From assembly GCA_019918135.1 (NCBI GenBank), contig WBZZ01000153.1, forward strand, positions 1 to 64,000: DNA of 64,000 nt, given 5' to 3'. Under the pieces are notes generated by a model. The model was not told the origin of the DNA. It made no database searches and worked only from the letters and a program-made list of their open reading frames with translations. The DNA comes from Paulinella micropora. Its lineage: Eukaryota; Cercozoa; Imbricatea; Euglyphida; Paulinellidae. Every line of letters begins with the position of its first letter. Within the stretch, counting starts at the first letter, position 1. Below, one piece after another: positions 19,899 to 29,855 of this stretch. The position numbers were made by a program, and so were the translations under genes.

Positions 19899-20546
19899 AT
19901 GAAGTGTGAATTATGCGACAAGAATGGATACCGACGGGTTTCATTACGAGGTGGCACTTCCATCATATGTAGTGATTGCTTACAGCTATGTAGAAATTGT
20001 AAAGTTGTAAGAACTCCTGAGAATTCTTATGCTAATAGAAACTACTGTAAGGAATGATGTAAGAAATCCCAGAGCGAATATGCGAAAGCAAATCCACAGT
20101 CATTAACACCTGAACAAAAAGCATACAAAAAAGAATATGACAGAAAAAGGCGAGAAGAAAAAGTTAAATGTCCGCAATGTGATAAAGAACTAAGTAAATT
20201 GTATTTGAACACACACATCAAAGAAATACACGAGAACCCACTCAAGCGATGTAAAAGTAAATTTAAAAAATACATAAAATGGGTAAACGAAACCAACCCA
20301 GATTTAAAACAAGAGCAAAAGGAAGCATTAAAACATTTGATATCCGCATGGAATAAAAATAACAAAACTGTTCAAGATTTATTTGATATGAAAGAGCATC
20401 ATTCGTATATGAATGGAGCATCGTTAAATGAAGAATTGTGGAAAGACTACATAGAAAAAATACTACATTACCGTGTAAGTTTGATGAAATATTTACACAA
20501 ACATAAACCATATAGCACCAAATTAAATAATTATTTACATTTATAA
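19899..20546 (+). pseudogene. Zinc-finger protein with in-frame TGA
   Basis: The ATG at 19,899 begins MKCELCDKNGYRRV, with CxxC pairs in IICSDCLQLCRNC. An in-frame TGA (20,055) splits YCKE from CKKSQSEYAKANPQ. Downstream are VKCPQCDKELSKLYLNTHIK (a C2H2-like finger continuing EIH) and a helical tail to NNYLHL. The total is about 215 residues in one frame, so a single nonsense codon is the only defect. The family is not recognised; a nucleic-acid-binding role is likely. It starts the plus-strand cluster that leads into the second polymerase. Confidence 0.45.
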
Positions 20547-20569
20547 AAATAATATTACATATATATAAG

Positions 20570-20779
20570 ATGCCACGACCAAAGATATAATATGAAGGAG
20601 ACGAAAGGAGAAAAAGGAATAATGAGAAAGCTCTCGCATACTATTACCGTAATAAAGATAGATTAAACGAAGAACGGCGAACTAAAGCACAGAAGTTGAT
20701 ACAATATACACAAGATATAGAAGAATACAAAAGGAAGATACAGGAGTTAGAAGAGCGACTGAGTAAGATTAATCAATAA
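20570..20779 (+). pseudogene. Small basic coiled-coil protein with in-frame TAA
   Basis: MPRPKI, then TAA (20,588-20,590), then YEGDERRKRNNEKALAYYYR, LNEERRTKAQKLIQYTQDIE and EEYKRKIQELEERLSKINQ-type coiled coil. It is the plus-strand homologue of the gene at 18,677 (shared N-E-K-A-L-A/M and Y-Y segments). One nonsense codon breaks it; TAA stands where CAA would give a plausible KIQYEGDE. Confidence 0.4.
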
Positions 20780-20878
20780 TTTTTTTTGGTAAACATTTTA
20801 CATCTAAAGATATCGTATATATATGTAAAGCATTAATTAATTATTTTTCAAAAAATTTATCCTGCCTATCTATATACA

Positions 20879-22880
20879 ATGGACCAATACCAGCCAGAAC
20901 TATTTCCGCTCTACCATATTGAGCGACGAGGAGACTACATCAGACCAAGAGGCAAAAGAAGATTGTATCTGATTACAACTCCAACCGCACTACGAATTAT
21001 AAACAGACTAACGGGTGGCCGTCCCGAACTCGTCGGCAGACAAGGCTCACTCGTTACACCATATGCTCCAGGATGGGAAGCTCGTCTCAAGAGCTAAACC
21101 CAAATACAAGTTATCTCGTTCATCTGGATTATGAAGGACAACATGGACCAGTCAGAGGAATATACAGAGCTAACGAATTGAAGCGGTCAATTAATGCGGT
21201 TAGAAACTTTGTGGAACGACAAGCAAGGTTTTACGAACGAAGAGAAGACAAAGACCTTAAAGTCATTACAATTGACCAAGTTAATCAGCAAAATAGTGCT
21301 GTCATACCAATGGCACAGGGTGAAATAAACTGTGTGCTAGAATGTATTATGAAAGACTTTCCAAACCCAAACAATAGAAAACGAAAACGAGACAGTGTGA
21401 TACTAGAAAATTCAAGGATATCAAATATGCCACAGCAAAGGACATTGACGAAATGGAAGACTTCATCCGATGTAGGATTTATGTATTTGATGGTATGAAT
21501 ATATTATGGCGAGCATCTACTAAACAGTACCCAAAACAGATAATAATCAGATGCAACGATTATCATGCCACATTAATACAAGGAAAACAAAAAGACATCT
21601 GTATCCAACACATTAAATCAATTGAGCTATTATATGATATTAACGAAGACATACCAGAGCCACGGCCCCAATATGCTACTAACCATGAAGCAAGTAATGT
21701 GAAACTATCTACAAACCAATACGAGAACAAATGGATATCACAGGAAGAACTAAACAATATACAAACCAAACGTGAGCTAGAACATAAGGAGTGCTATTCA
21801 ATGACAGACCAATCTGGAAATATTGTAGGAATAGTAGACAAAGAAAACAAACTAAACTGCAAATGCTTAGACCGTTTCAAGCACGCATCATTCGTTCCTA
21901 AAGATACTCCCGCTTGGTCATTACCATCATCCTTCAAACAATTATTTATACAGTGTCTCATAGAAAAACACAAACCTAAGTTCCATATACAAATTACGGA
22001 GCCCAACATACTAAGGCATGTGAAATCTGGTCAAATACCATTTCATCATATCTTTAAGCATCATGCTAAGAACCCCAATAAGATACACCAGATTGATATG
22101 GTAAAAGCTTATACAAATGCTTCGTTAGGTAATCTAGAAGAAATGTCGTCATACTTCAATGAATACCCGATTGCTCCTCGCAACATAATTAACATAAACC
22201 AAAATATGACACAGGAATACTACAATAAGGTAAAGCCTCTACACGGTTATGCTGTTTTTGATTACGACCAGAAGCACCTCACAGTGCCAACCTTCTTCAA
22301 CGGCTACACCACAAATGGAACCCAATGCCGACCCATTCCCGCATTGCTATATATGTTTGACCAAGGAGTTAAGATATTTATTAAGAGATTATATGTAGCA
22401 AACGACCACTTCAACCCCTTCAAAACCTTCTCAGAACACATATCAAATATACAAGATTATTACTGTGATAAGCCTGGCTTTGAACACGACACCTTAGCCA
22501 AAGCAACCAACTTACTAGTAGGCTCTCTCAATACTAACATACACCGAACTCAGCAAGTATCTACTATTTCAAAAGCATACAACGAGCGAATACATTTTAT
22601 GATGAAAGAAAAAGGATATAGGTTATTGTTCCTGAAACGAGTTAAATACGATAAAAGTAAGTATGCCGAAATGAAGGACGACCTACTACCAGAGCGAATG
22701 ATATACACATACCAAGATACAAACCCAACAGACAACATATTTCAAATGTCTCATTTAACTGGCTATGTGCTAGCATACCAAAAGATAGTTCTTCATAACC
22801 AAATGTTAAAGCTTGTAAATACTGGGCGGACTTTGTTATATTCTAATACAGACAGTATCGCATGCACTCTTAGCTCACCT
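20879..22880 (+). pseudogene. Second, divergent B-family-like DNA polymerase (N-terminal and palm, truncated)
   Basis: Three open stretches read as one protein. They are MDQYQPELFPLYHIERRGDY (20,879), then LVHLDYEGQHGPVRGIYRAN to GEINCVLECIMKDF (frame change near 21,085), then after about 21,435 RCRIYVFDGMNILWRAS. Polymerase motifs follow in KIHQIDMVKAYTN (motif A-like), AKATNLLVGSLNTN (motif B-like) and TLLYSNTDSIACTL (motif C, TDS). No thumb follows motif C: the frame passes directly into Ty1/copia integrase at about 22,880. It differs strongly from the 14.7-18.5 kb polymerase, with no CxxC insert or Exo motifs seen. The assignment to family B is moderate. Confidence 0.5.
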
Positions 22881-25800
22881 CGCAAGCTTCCTTTCTTCAC
22901 AGACCATGAACTTCTGGACCAACAGTTCAAAACTTTTGAAGCAATCTGCATGGATTTCAAGGGTCCCAAGTATACAGTATCGCTGCAAGGCAATTACTAT
23001 ATACTTTTGATCCTTGAGACCAAAGGCAAATTCGCCTTCAAAATTTATCTTCCTTCAAGGAAGGCACAACTTTACCTCCCATGGGTGGTCAAGGTGTTTG
23101 CCTTCTTTGAAAGACAGACCGGCGTGAAGATTAAGCAAGTCAGGTTAGATGGCGAGTTTATCTCTTCTGGCCTTGTTGAACATTGCAACAACAAAGGAAT
23201 TATTATGAAGCACACCCCACCGGGCGAGCCTCGTCTTAATTCCATTGCCGAACGCGATTTTCAAACAGGCACGAAACGAGCTAACGCAATCATGCTCGAC
23301 GCTAAATTCCCCAACAATTTATGGGAAGAATGCGAAAGAGCTGAACATGCAATACGGATGATCACCCCGCAATCATCCGGAAAATACAAAGGACAATCTC
23401 CTTATGAGGTCACCCTCAAAAGGAAATTCCCTTTGGATTTCTTGCGTCCAGTCGGTTGCTTAGCATTCGTTCGTGTGCAAAAAGGCTTAAACAGACCAAT
23501 GGCACAACCGGGATCACTTACAGGCTTCAACATTTTTCGCCGCCTTTACCGGGTTTTGGTAAAAGGGACAGCAAAAATTGTTGAAGCCCGAAACGTGAAG
23601 TTCGACATATGGGAAAGAGGGCACACAGCAAAAGTGTTGCAGCGACCTTGGGAGTTTGACAACCCTCCCATTCCTCAACCCAACCCTTTCCCCAACGAAC
23701 TCACCCAAACGGTCGACCAAAAGGTTCGCATAAAAACGGACCCGACACAGTCCGGAAACGCCCCCGGTCTGCCAACCTTTCAGCTCAATGACGACGACGA
23801 CGATAACGGGTACCAGTCGCTCGACGACCAACCGGTACCACCACCCCAACCACCCCCACAACGGCCCCAGCTTGAAGAAGAAGAACACACGGTCGTCAGG
23901 CAAAGACGACCCCCATCATCTTCACAGCTAAATTTACGTGGTTCGGTTGGACCAAATGTCCGTCGTTCATTACGCTTTGCAGCCAGTTCCAGTGGAAAGG
24001 TCAAACGCTAGCCACAGACTTGGTTCCCCTTCGTCCCCTGCTAACGGTCTGCTTGCCCCACGCGACATCAACGGCAACATATCATCAAGCAACATCATAG
24101 CAACACAAAGAGAGAGAAAGCAAACACCTGCAAACCACCCCACTCATCATGTTAGCCTAGCTCATGATAGTCAGGCTGCTGCTTTCTTTGATGTCGCTGC
24201 GGCATGCAACCTCGAGCATAGCGAGACAGACCTAGCGGATTTGCAACAGGATGCTTACGAAGAACAAACATATGACGAGCCCTTTTGTTTCTTTACACGT
24301 GCATTGCGAATACCACAAAAGGAAATACACCAACATCCTGAAGTGGTTGCAGCACGCAGGGAAAGAAATTGAAGGCCTCTTCAAGGCTGGATGTTTTCGT
24401 TGGGTTCCCAGAGCTAACGCCTATCGTGACAAAATCAAACCAATCCATACCGGATTTGTTGATGCTGTCAAGATAGACGAAGCAACTGGAAATCATAAGT
24501 TCAAGAGTAGACTTGTCCTGTTTGGTAACCTCATGAGTCCGTTCAGTCATTACTCACCTTATGATAAGTCAGCACCTGTATGCTCCCACATGGTCATGCT
24601 TACCGTCTTGTCGCTCACAGCAGCACTTGGCTTTGATTTTGTTGTCATTGACTTCACGCAAGCATATAGTCAGGCAGACATGATTGACATTGTATATGCC
24701 ATCGCACCCGACGATTTCGAGGATTTCCGTGATCCCGAAAAGCCGAAGGATGACATACTACAAGTCCTCAAAGCTCTGTATGGCTCACCTCAGGCAGGTC
24801 GTCGTTGGCACGACAAGGTAGCACGAAAGTTACGTAAGTTAGGTTACACACAGTCAACCATCGATGCTTGTCTGTTCTTCCTGCAATGCAAAGAAGAGAA
24901 CTGTCCTCCGGTTTTTACTAAAGACCCATCGTCCATGCCATGGATCCTATTAGTAAGAACCGACGACGTTCTCACTTTCTACAAACACCACTCTCAGGTA
25001 GCCATTCTTTGCAAAGGCTTAACGAAAGAACAGCTTGTATTCACAGTACACGAAAAGGCCAAAGTCTTTTGTGGGATTCAATTCAAACGAACGCCCACTG
25101 GCCTTCTCGTTCACCAGCGTGCATACACTCGTAGCCTCTTGGATGATCATGGCTTCTCACAAGCCAACCCTGTGCCTACTCCGGCCACCGTCCAAGAGCC
25201 GACTGCAGCCGCTGAAGACGCCTTCTTGCGTAAATGGTCACTCCCTACCCTAACAGGTGAATGTTCATGGCTAGCAACCCAAACACGCCCAGACATATCG
25301 TTTGCCACCAACAACATGTCCGTATACTCACATCATGAGCCAGGTGTAGCTTACAGTTTGTGCACCCGGATCTTTCGCTACCTTCAAGATGGGGAACGCG
25401 GCTTGTTCTACCCGTACAACACGGACCTCTCCAGACTCCGTCTCGCACACTGGTCCGACGCGACGCTGGGTAGCTGCAAATTCACCAAGCGATCGCGCAC
25501 CGACGAGCTACACGAATTGACCGGCCCCGTGCATTGGGAAAGCAAACGCCAGACTACCGTGGCTACATCGACCCAGATCTCCGAAACCATGGCTATGTCC
25601 AATACCGCGCGCACCGCTATCGCGCTCCAGCATTTGCTAATCTCCGAGCTACGAGCACCGATCAATTTACCAACTCCCTTACTTGCTGACAACCGGGGAG
25701 CTATCACCTCGTCCTCTAATGGAATGGGAAGCCCGCGCGCACGTCATCTGGACCTGCGCCATCACTACATCGTCGAAGTAGTCCGAGAAGGCCGACTGAC

Positions 25801-26035
25801 GCCCCGATACGTCAACACTACTCAAAACAGGGCGGATATCTTTACGAAAGCCCTCCCCGCACCGGCCCATCGCACGTTCATCGACCAGATCACCGTGCCC
25901 CTCGCTTCATGCATGGCCGACGATGAAGACGCCCCGGCAAGACTCTTTCGATCCGATGCGCTCAGCCCAACCCTCAGCCAGTACGTTGTTCGTGCTCGAA
26001 AGCGCAAAGGTAAAAAGTCGAAGCAAGTCGAGTAA
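22880..26035 (+). pseudogene. pol: Ty1/copia pol: integrase, reverse transcriptase, RNase H
   Basis: Integrase shows Asp in ICMDFKGPKYTVSLQGNYY, Asp in VRLDGEFISSGLVEHC and Glu in NSIAERDFQTGTKRAN, so the DDE triad is present. The integrase frame runs into a Pro/Gln-rich linker and stops at 24,011. A second frame (about 23,938-24,365) leads to PQKEIHQHPEVVAARR, and a third gives EGLFKAGCFRWVPRANAY. RT follows with FVVIDFTQAYSQAD (motif A), ALYGSPQAGRRWHDKV and ILLVRTDDVLTFYKHH, where the usual YVDD is RTDD. RNase H has LAHWSDATLGSC, TSTQISETMAMSN and LADNRGAITSSSN, and the tail is NRADIFTKALPAPAHR. There are two frameshifts, so it is non-autonomous. Confidence 0.88.
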
Positions 26036-26456
26036 GTTCGTACCAAGTAATGTTATTCAGAGCGTTCAAAAGACAATTTCTAATTTTTTTGTACAACGCT
26101 CTTCGCCGTTCAATTATACTGATGACTGTAGCGACTTTGTCGCAAATTTATAGAATTGACATTTTGTATGTCTATAATCTACTATCCTCAGTAGAATAAA
26201 GCTAATAGGGACAATTAATCCGACATCGCGCTAATGCGCTTCGTAAATCCTAACAAGTCAGAATTTTTTTTTGAGTTATGCATGTCATGCTCATATTTAT
26301 TCTTGCACATTAATGATAATTTTTCCATATATGATAATTTCTACTTTCCCCTTACGAACATATTTACACATAACTATGTATAAATCATACTGGCCTCTCC
26401 GCCACCGCAAATGTTCATGATGATATTTCCATGGCGGATATATTGTCCGGGGGGAG
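26036..26456 (+). other. Copia 3' untranslated region with polypurine tract
   Basis: No ORF is supported. The region is AT-rich and ends in CCGGGGGGAG (26,448-26,456) directly before TGTTATC, the classic polypurine-tract/LTR boundary of copia elements. Confidence 0.7.
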
Positions 26457-27014
26457 TGTTATCATTATATATTCATATAATTATAGTTCTTCGGATATCC
26501 CTTCAAGTTGTAGTTTACACATCAGTAAAAGATAAAATAATTTCTACTTCAAGTCCGAAGTTAAATCATTTTATTCAAGTTTATATATAATCATTTATAT
26601 TATCTATATTTACCGTTAATTACAGTAACGACCGGCAATAATGTTTTTCATATCACTTCCAATATATTACCATTTAACATTGTCAATTTCATTTCTGTCA
26701 ACTAACAATATTTAACGAATCTACCGGCCAGAATTCCCTGTAACTTCTTCCCTCATTACACCTAATTCATGGGATGATTTGCCTAATCATATGATTGCAC
26801 GACAGTGCGATCCATGTTACTTAAAGGTTATATAATACGTATCTAGCACGCGATGATACGTATCGATAGAACCGCATTCACATGATAGACAAATCGGTTT
26901 CCGTATCTTGTCGAGATCACTAAATTAAACTGCTGTAGGTATCTGAAGTACTGTTTGATGCCGGGATGAGGGATTATTAAGTCTGTTCCGTACCTTATCT
27001 TTAATTAAGTGGAT
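26457..27014 (+). repeat. 3' LTR of the copia element
   Basis: It begins TGTTATCATTATATATTC after the polypurine tract. It contains a TATA-like TATATAATAC near 26,829. The end is placed at GGATACA (27,008-27,014), an imperfect inverse of TGTTATC; TTATGGCA at about 27,026 is an alternative. GC content jumps immediately after. No second LTR is in the window, so the end could not be checked by comparison. Confidence 0.6.
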
Positions 27015-27018
27015 ACAT

Positions 27019-27902
27019 AGTTATGGCAACTGCAACTAGGCAAGTGCTACGGCCGGGGCCGGGGCCTGGGCCAGGACCACGCCCGGGCCCTGGATTGGCT
27101 CCGGCTGGCAGCGGGGCAGGGGCTCGCGCAGGCCCAGCTCCAGCTCGGCCTCGCCTACAAGCGCGGGGAAGGGACGCCCCCTGACCCGCACACGGCCGTG
27201 GAATGCTACCGTCTAGCTGCACAACAAGGGCTGGCGGCCGCCCAGTTCAACCTCAGTGTTTGCTACGCGTTGGGCCAAGGCGTGGCGCAGTGCCTGGTCC
27301 AGGCGGTGGAATGGCAACGCCGGGCCGCGCGGCAAGGACTGGCAGTGGCCCAGTTCCACTTGGGAATTTGCTACGAATCGGGGCAGGGCGTGGTACCAGA
27401 CTATTCGCAGGCCATGGAGTGGCACCGTCAGGCCGCACAGCAAGGGCACGCCGGGGCCCAGTTCCGCCTGGGGGCCGGCTTAGCGGCGGGCCGGGGGGTT
27501 GCCCAGAGCCAGCTCTGGGCCGCGCGGTGGTTTAGTCTAGCCGCGCTGCAGGGGCATGCCAGAGCCCAGTTCAACCTGGGGATATGTTACGCGACGGGCC
27601 AGGGCGTCGGCCGGTCGCAGGCCCGGGCCGCTAGGTGGTACCACTTGGCCGCCCAGCGCGGGCTGGCGGCCGCCCAGTTCAAGCTGGGGGTCTGCTACGC
27701 GCACGGACGAGGCGTGGCCCCTGACCCGGCCAGGGCCTTGTACTGGTACCGCCTGGCCGCGGAGCAAGGCTACGCCAGTGCTAGGGTCAGCCTGAGCCTC
27801 TGCTACTTGCAGGGAGAGGGTGTCGGGGCGGACCGGCAGCTCGCAGCCCGCTGGCGCGGCCTGGCGCAGGACGCACTACAGCCCCTGCTGCGGAGTGCCT
27901 GA
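27019..27902 (+). pseudogene. Sel1-repeat protein, 5'-truncated at the LTR junction
   Basis: The frame opens right after the LTR as LWQLQLGKCYGRGRGLGQD, already inside a Sel1 repeat, and continues HARALDWLRLAAGQGLAQAQ. About eight Sel1 units follow, each about 36 residues of the form A.QF.LG.CY..G.GV..D...A..WYR.AA.QG, ending LQPLLRSA with TGA. Sel1 repeats are alpha-alpha solenoids used as protein-protein scaffolds. One frame change near 27,180-27,200 is possible. The N-terminus is missing, so the gene was cut by the junction. A short ORF starting at ATG 27,023 in another frame is a shadow. Confidence 0.75.
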
Positions 27903-28323
27903 GCTGCCGCGGCTCAGCCGTCCACGGAGGGACCACGGCTACCCCGGCGCGCGGGGCGGCAGACCCGGGGGCGCCGTGACGGCGCTGGAGCTCGGCCGGT
28001 GAGGCATAGTAGCCACCAGTGTCCTGCAGTAAAAAAAAAGGTTTTTCGCTAGCCGCCGCAGTCGTAGCCGGAGCTCCCCCGGGCAGGCAAGAAAAGTCTG
28101 AGTTCACCGGGTTAGCCCGGCGTGAGCTTTGGCCGGCGCTCCGACACTAGCCCGGACGCAATCCCTGCCGTGCCGGCACTCGGTGGGCAGCGGGTGGTGG
28201 GGGGAGGGGACGAGTTGGCTGGGGAGGGGGGGGGGCCGGCGCCGGCGTCTTAATGAATAACTAGGTGCTTTGTCCGGGGTGCCGTGGCTGGTACCCCTCG
28301 ACCGGCTGGTGAGTAAGCTAGTT
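27903..28323. other. 3' intergenic region between convergent genes
   Basis: No gene is seen. It holds an A9 run (28,031) after the Sel1 gene and GC-rich sequence with a G-run near 28,222. No AATAAA/ATTAAA serving the Sel1 gene was found. Confidence 0.4.
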
Positions 28324-28329
28324 TTTAAT
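28324..28329 (-). terminator. ATTAAA poly(A) signal overlapping the stop codon
   Basis: ATTAAA on the minus strand includes the TAA stop (28,325-28,327) of the bHLH-like gene. This extreme compaction fits a gene-dense genome. Confidence 0.5.
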
Positions 28330-29360
28330 GAGGCGGATTGGACCTCAGGAGCTGCAAAGCTTGCTCGAGCACCTTGAGCCTGGGCGCCCCGACTGCACCG
28401 AGGCACCTGGCGAGCTCGCGGGTGATGGCGGCCAGCAGAGCGCGTGATGGGGCATCTTTGTCCGGCACACCCGGTTGCTGCTGTAGGACGGTCGGCGGAC
28501 AGTGCGCTGGGGGTGCGCCAGCAGAACGGAGCACGCGGACCCGGAGCAGGGCTGCGAAGAGGACCGTGTTCCGCGACGCGCGGGGGGGCAGGCCCAAGAG
28601 CGTCCTAAACTCCTGCAGGTAAGTGTTAGTAGTGTCGTACGCGCGCTTCTTCTTGCGGTTTTCCTTCTGGCGGCGTTTGAGTTGGCTGCCGCGCAGTTTG
28701 CTGGGCGAGCCCTGAGGAGTGGCCGGCTGGCTCTGGGGAGTGGGGGGTTTGCTCGGAAGTGGGGGGTTGGCTCGGAGGAATGGCCGGCTGGCTCGGAGGA
28801 GCGGGCGGCTGGCACAGCAGAGTGGGCGGCTGGCTCTGGTGCCTCTTCGCTGCGCCCCCGCCGGCAGGGCCGGACGCCCCTCGCTTGTGGGTGGCCGGGC
28901 CGGGTGCCGGCAGCGTGGGCCCTGCGCGCGGCAGCCGAGTGGCCAGCGCCGCCAGGCAGTGCCAGGGGGTGCTCGGCGTCGGCCGCGTCTGCACTGGCAG
29001 CGGCGCCCTGCCGATCGATGGGACCGGTGGCAGTGCCAGGTGCGGTGCCAGGTGCGGTGCCGAGGGCGCAGCTGTGTGCGTCGGCGGGGGGGCAAAGTCT
29101 GGCGGTGGGCCGGGCCGCCCGGTCGTGGGCGCTAGCGTGGGTGCCACTGGCAGCCCCCGCGTGTGGTAAGAGGCAGCCAGACTGTTGGCGTCCGCTAGGA
29201 GCGTGGCTAGAGTCACCGCTGCTTCCTGGCCTTCATCGTCCCACGGTAGGTCGTGACCTGGGTCCGAGGGCCGCAGGTAGGCTCGACAGTCGGGGTACAG
29301 GGTACGGAGTCGCGGGGCGGCGGGCGGGGGGAGCTGTGTGGGGTAGTGCCGCGGTTGCAT
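28325..29360 (-). CDS. bHLH-like putative transcription factor (one frameshift)
   Basis: The start at 29,360 gives MQPRHYPTQLPPPAAPRLRT. A Pro-rich linker of about 190 residues includes SQPP-type tandem repeats. A frame change at about 28,690-28,760 leads to KLRGSQLKRRQKENRKKKRA followed by YDTTNTYLQEFRTLLGLPPR and NTVLFAALLRVRVLRS. A basic region ending N.RKKKR, an amphipathic helix, a short Pro loop and a second helix match the basic helix-loop-helix layout. A C-terminal helical segment (SRALLAAITRELARCLG, LKVLEQALQLLRSN) could be a further dimerisation helix. The call is by pattern only. The gene shares a bidirectional promoter region with the gene at 29,856. Confidence 0.4.
28690..28835. 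repeat. Degenerate minisatellite inside the bHLH-like gene
   Basis: Tandem copies of GGCCGGCTGGCTCGGAGGA-like units (about 30-33 bp) encode SQPP/SEP repeats on the minus strand. The frame break of the gene falls inside this array. Confidence 0.55.
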
Positions 29361-29855
29361 TTCTGGGCTAGCGGGAGCAGTGATTAATGAGGCTGGCCCC
29401 CGGAGGCGCTCCCCCCGCCCGGCACGCGCCCCAGTGCGCGCGACATGCGCCGGCGCGTCGCACCGGCGCGCGCGATGGGGGGGTGGGGGGGCCGGCGCAG
29501 GTCGCGCGCCAGCGTGCCCCCCCCCGCGACGGGGCTCGGTAGCACGTGCCCGGCGCGCGCCACTGCCACGCGCCGCGGGAGGCGGGGCAGGCGTGCGCCC
29601 CCGGGCTAGACCGCCGTGCTACCCGCCTGCCACGGGGCCGCCGATGGGGGGGGGGGGGGGGCGCTGGGGGGGGGGGGGGGCGTGCGCACGCGAGACACAC
29701 TGGAGGAGGGCGCGCGCGCTGGGGAGCGTGCATACACTGGGGGGGGGGGGGGGGGGCGAGTGCTCTAGGGCCCCTTCCACCCACTCTGCCAGGTCAGCAG
29801 CATTTTTGGGGACTATTCTGTCTCCTCAGGGCGGCTACCACCTGGCGCGGCTTCC
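29361..29855. promoter_or_regulatory. Divergent intergenic region rich in G tracts
   Basis: It separates two divergent genes and should hold both promoters. It contains long G runs near 29,646-29,660, 29,667-29,680 and 29,740-29,756, likely G-quadruplex formers. No TATA box is evident. ORFs here are Gly/Arg artefacts of the runs. Confidence 0.4.

Larger units (their letters stand above)
22880..27014 (+). mobile_element. Ty1/copia LTR retrotransposon, 5'-truncated and defective
   Basis: The order integrase, reverse transcriptase, RNase H, polypurine tract and 3' LTR defines a copia-superfamily element. Gag, protease, primer-binding site and 5' LTR are absent. The left edge is an in-frame join to a DNA polymerase fragment with no LTR or target duplication between them, so the join is not a simple insertion. 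Confidence 0.85.

Noticed and set aside
27023..27200. ATG at 27,023 as start of the Sel1 gene
   Set aside because: That frame gives a Pro/Gly-rich peptide, while the other frame already encodes Sel1 repeats from the junction, so the true start is missing.
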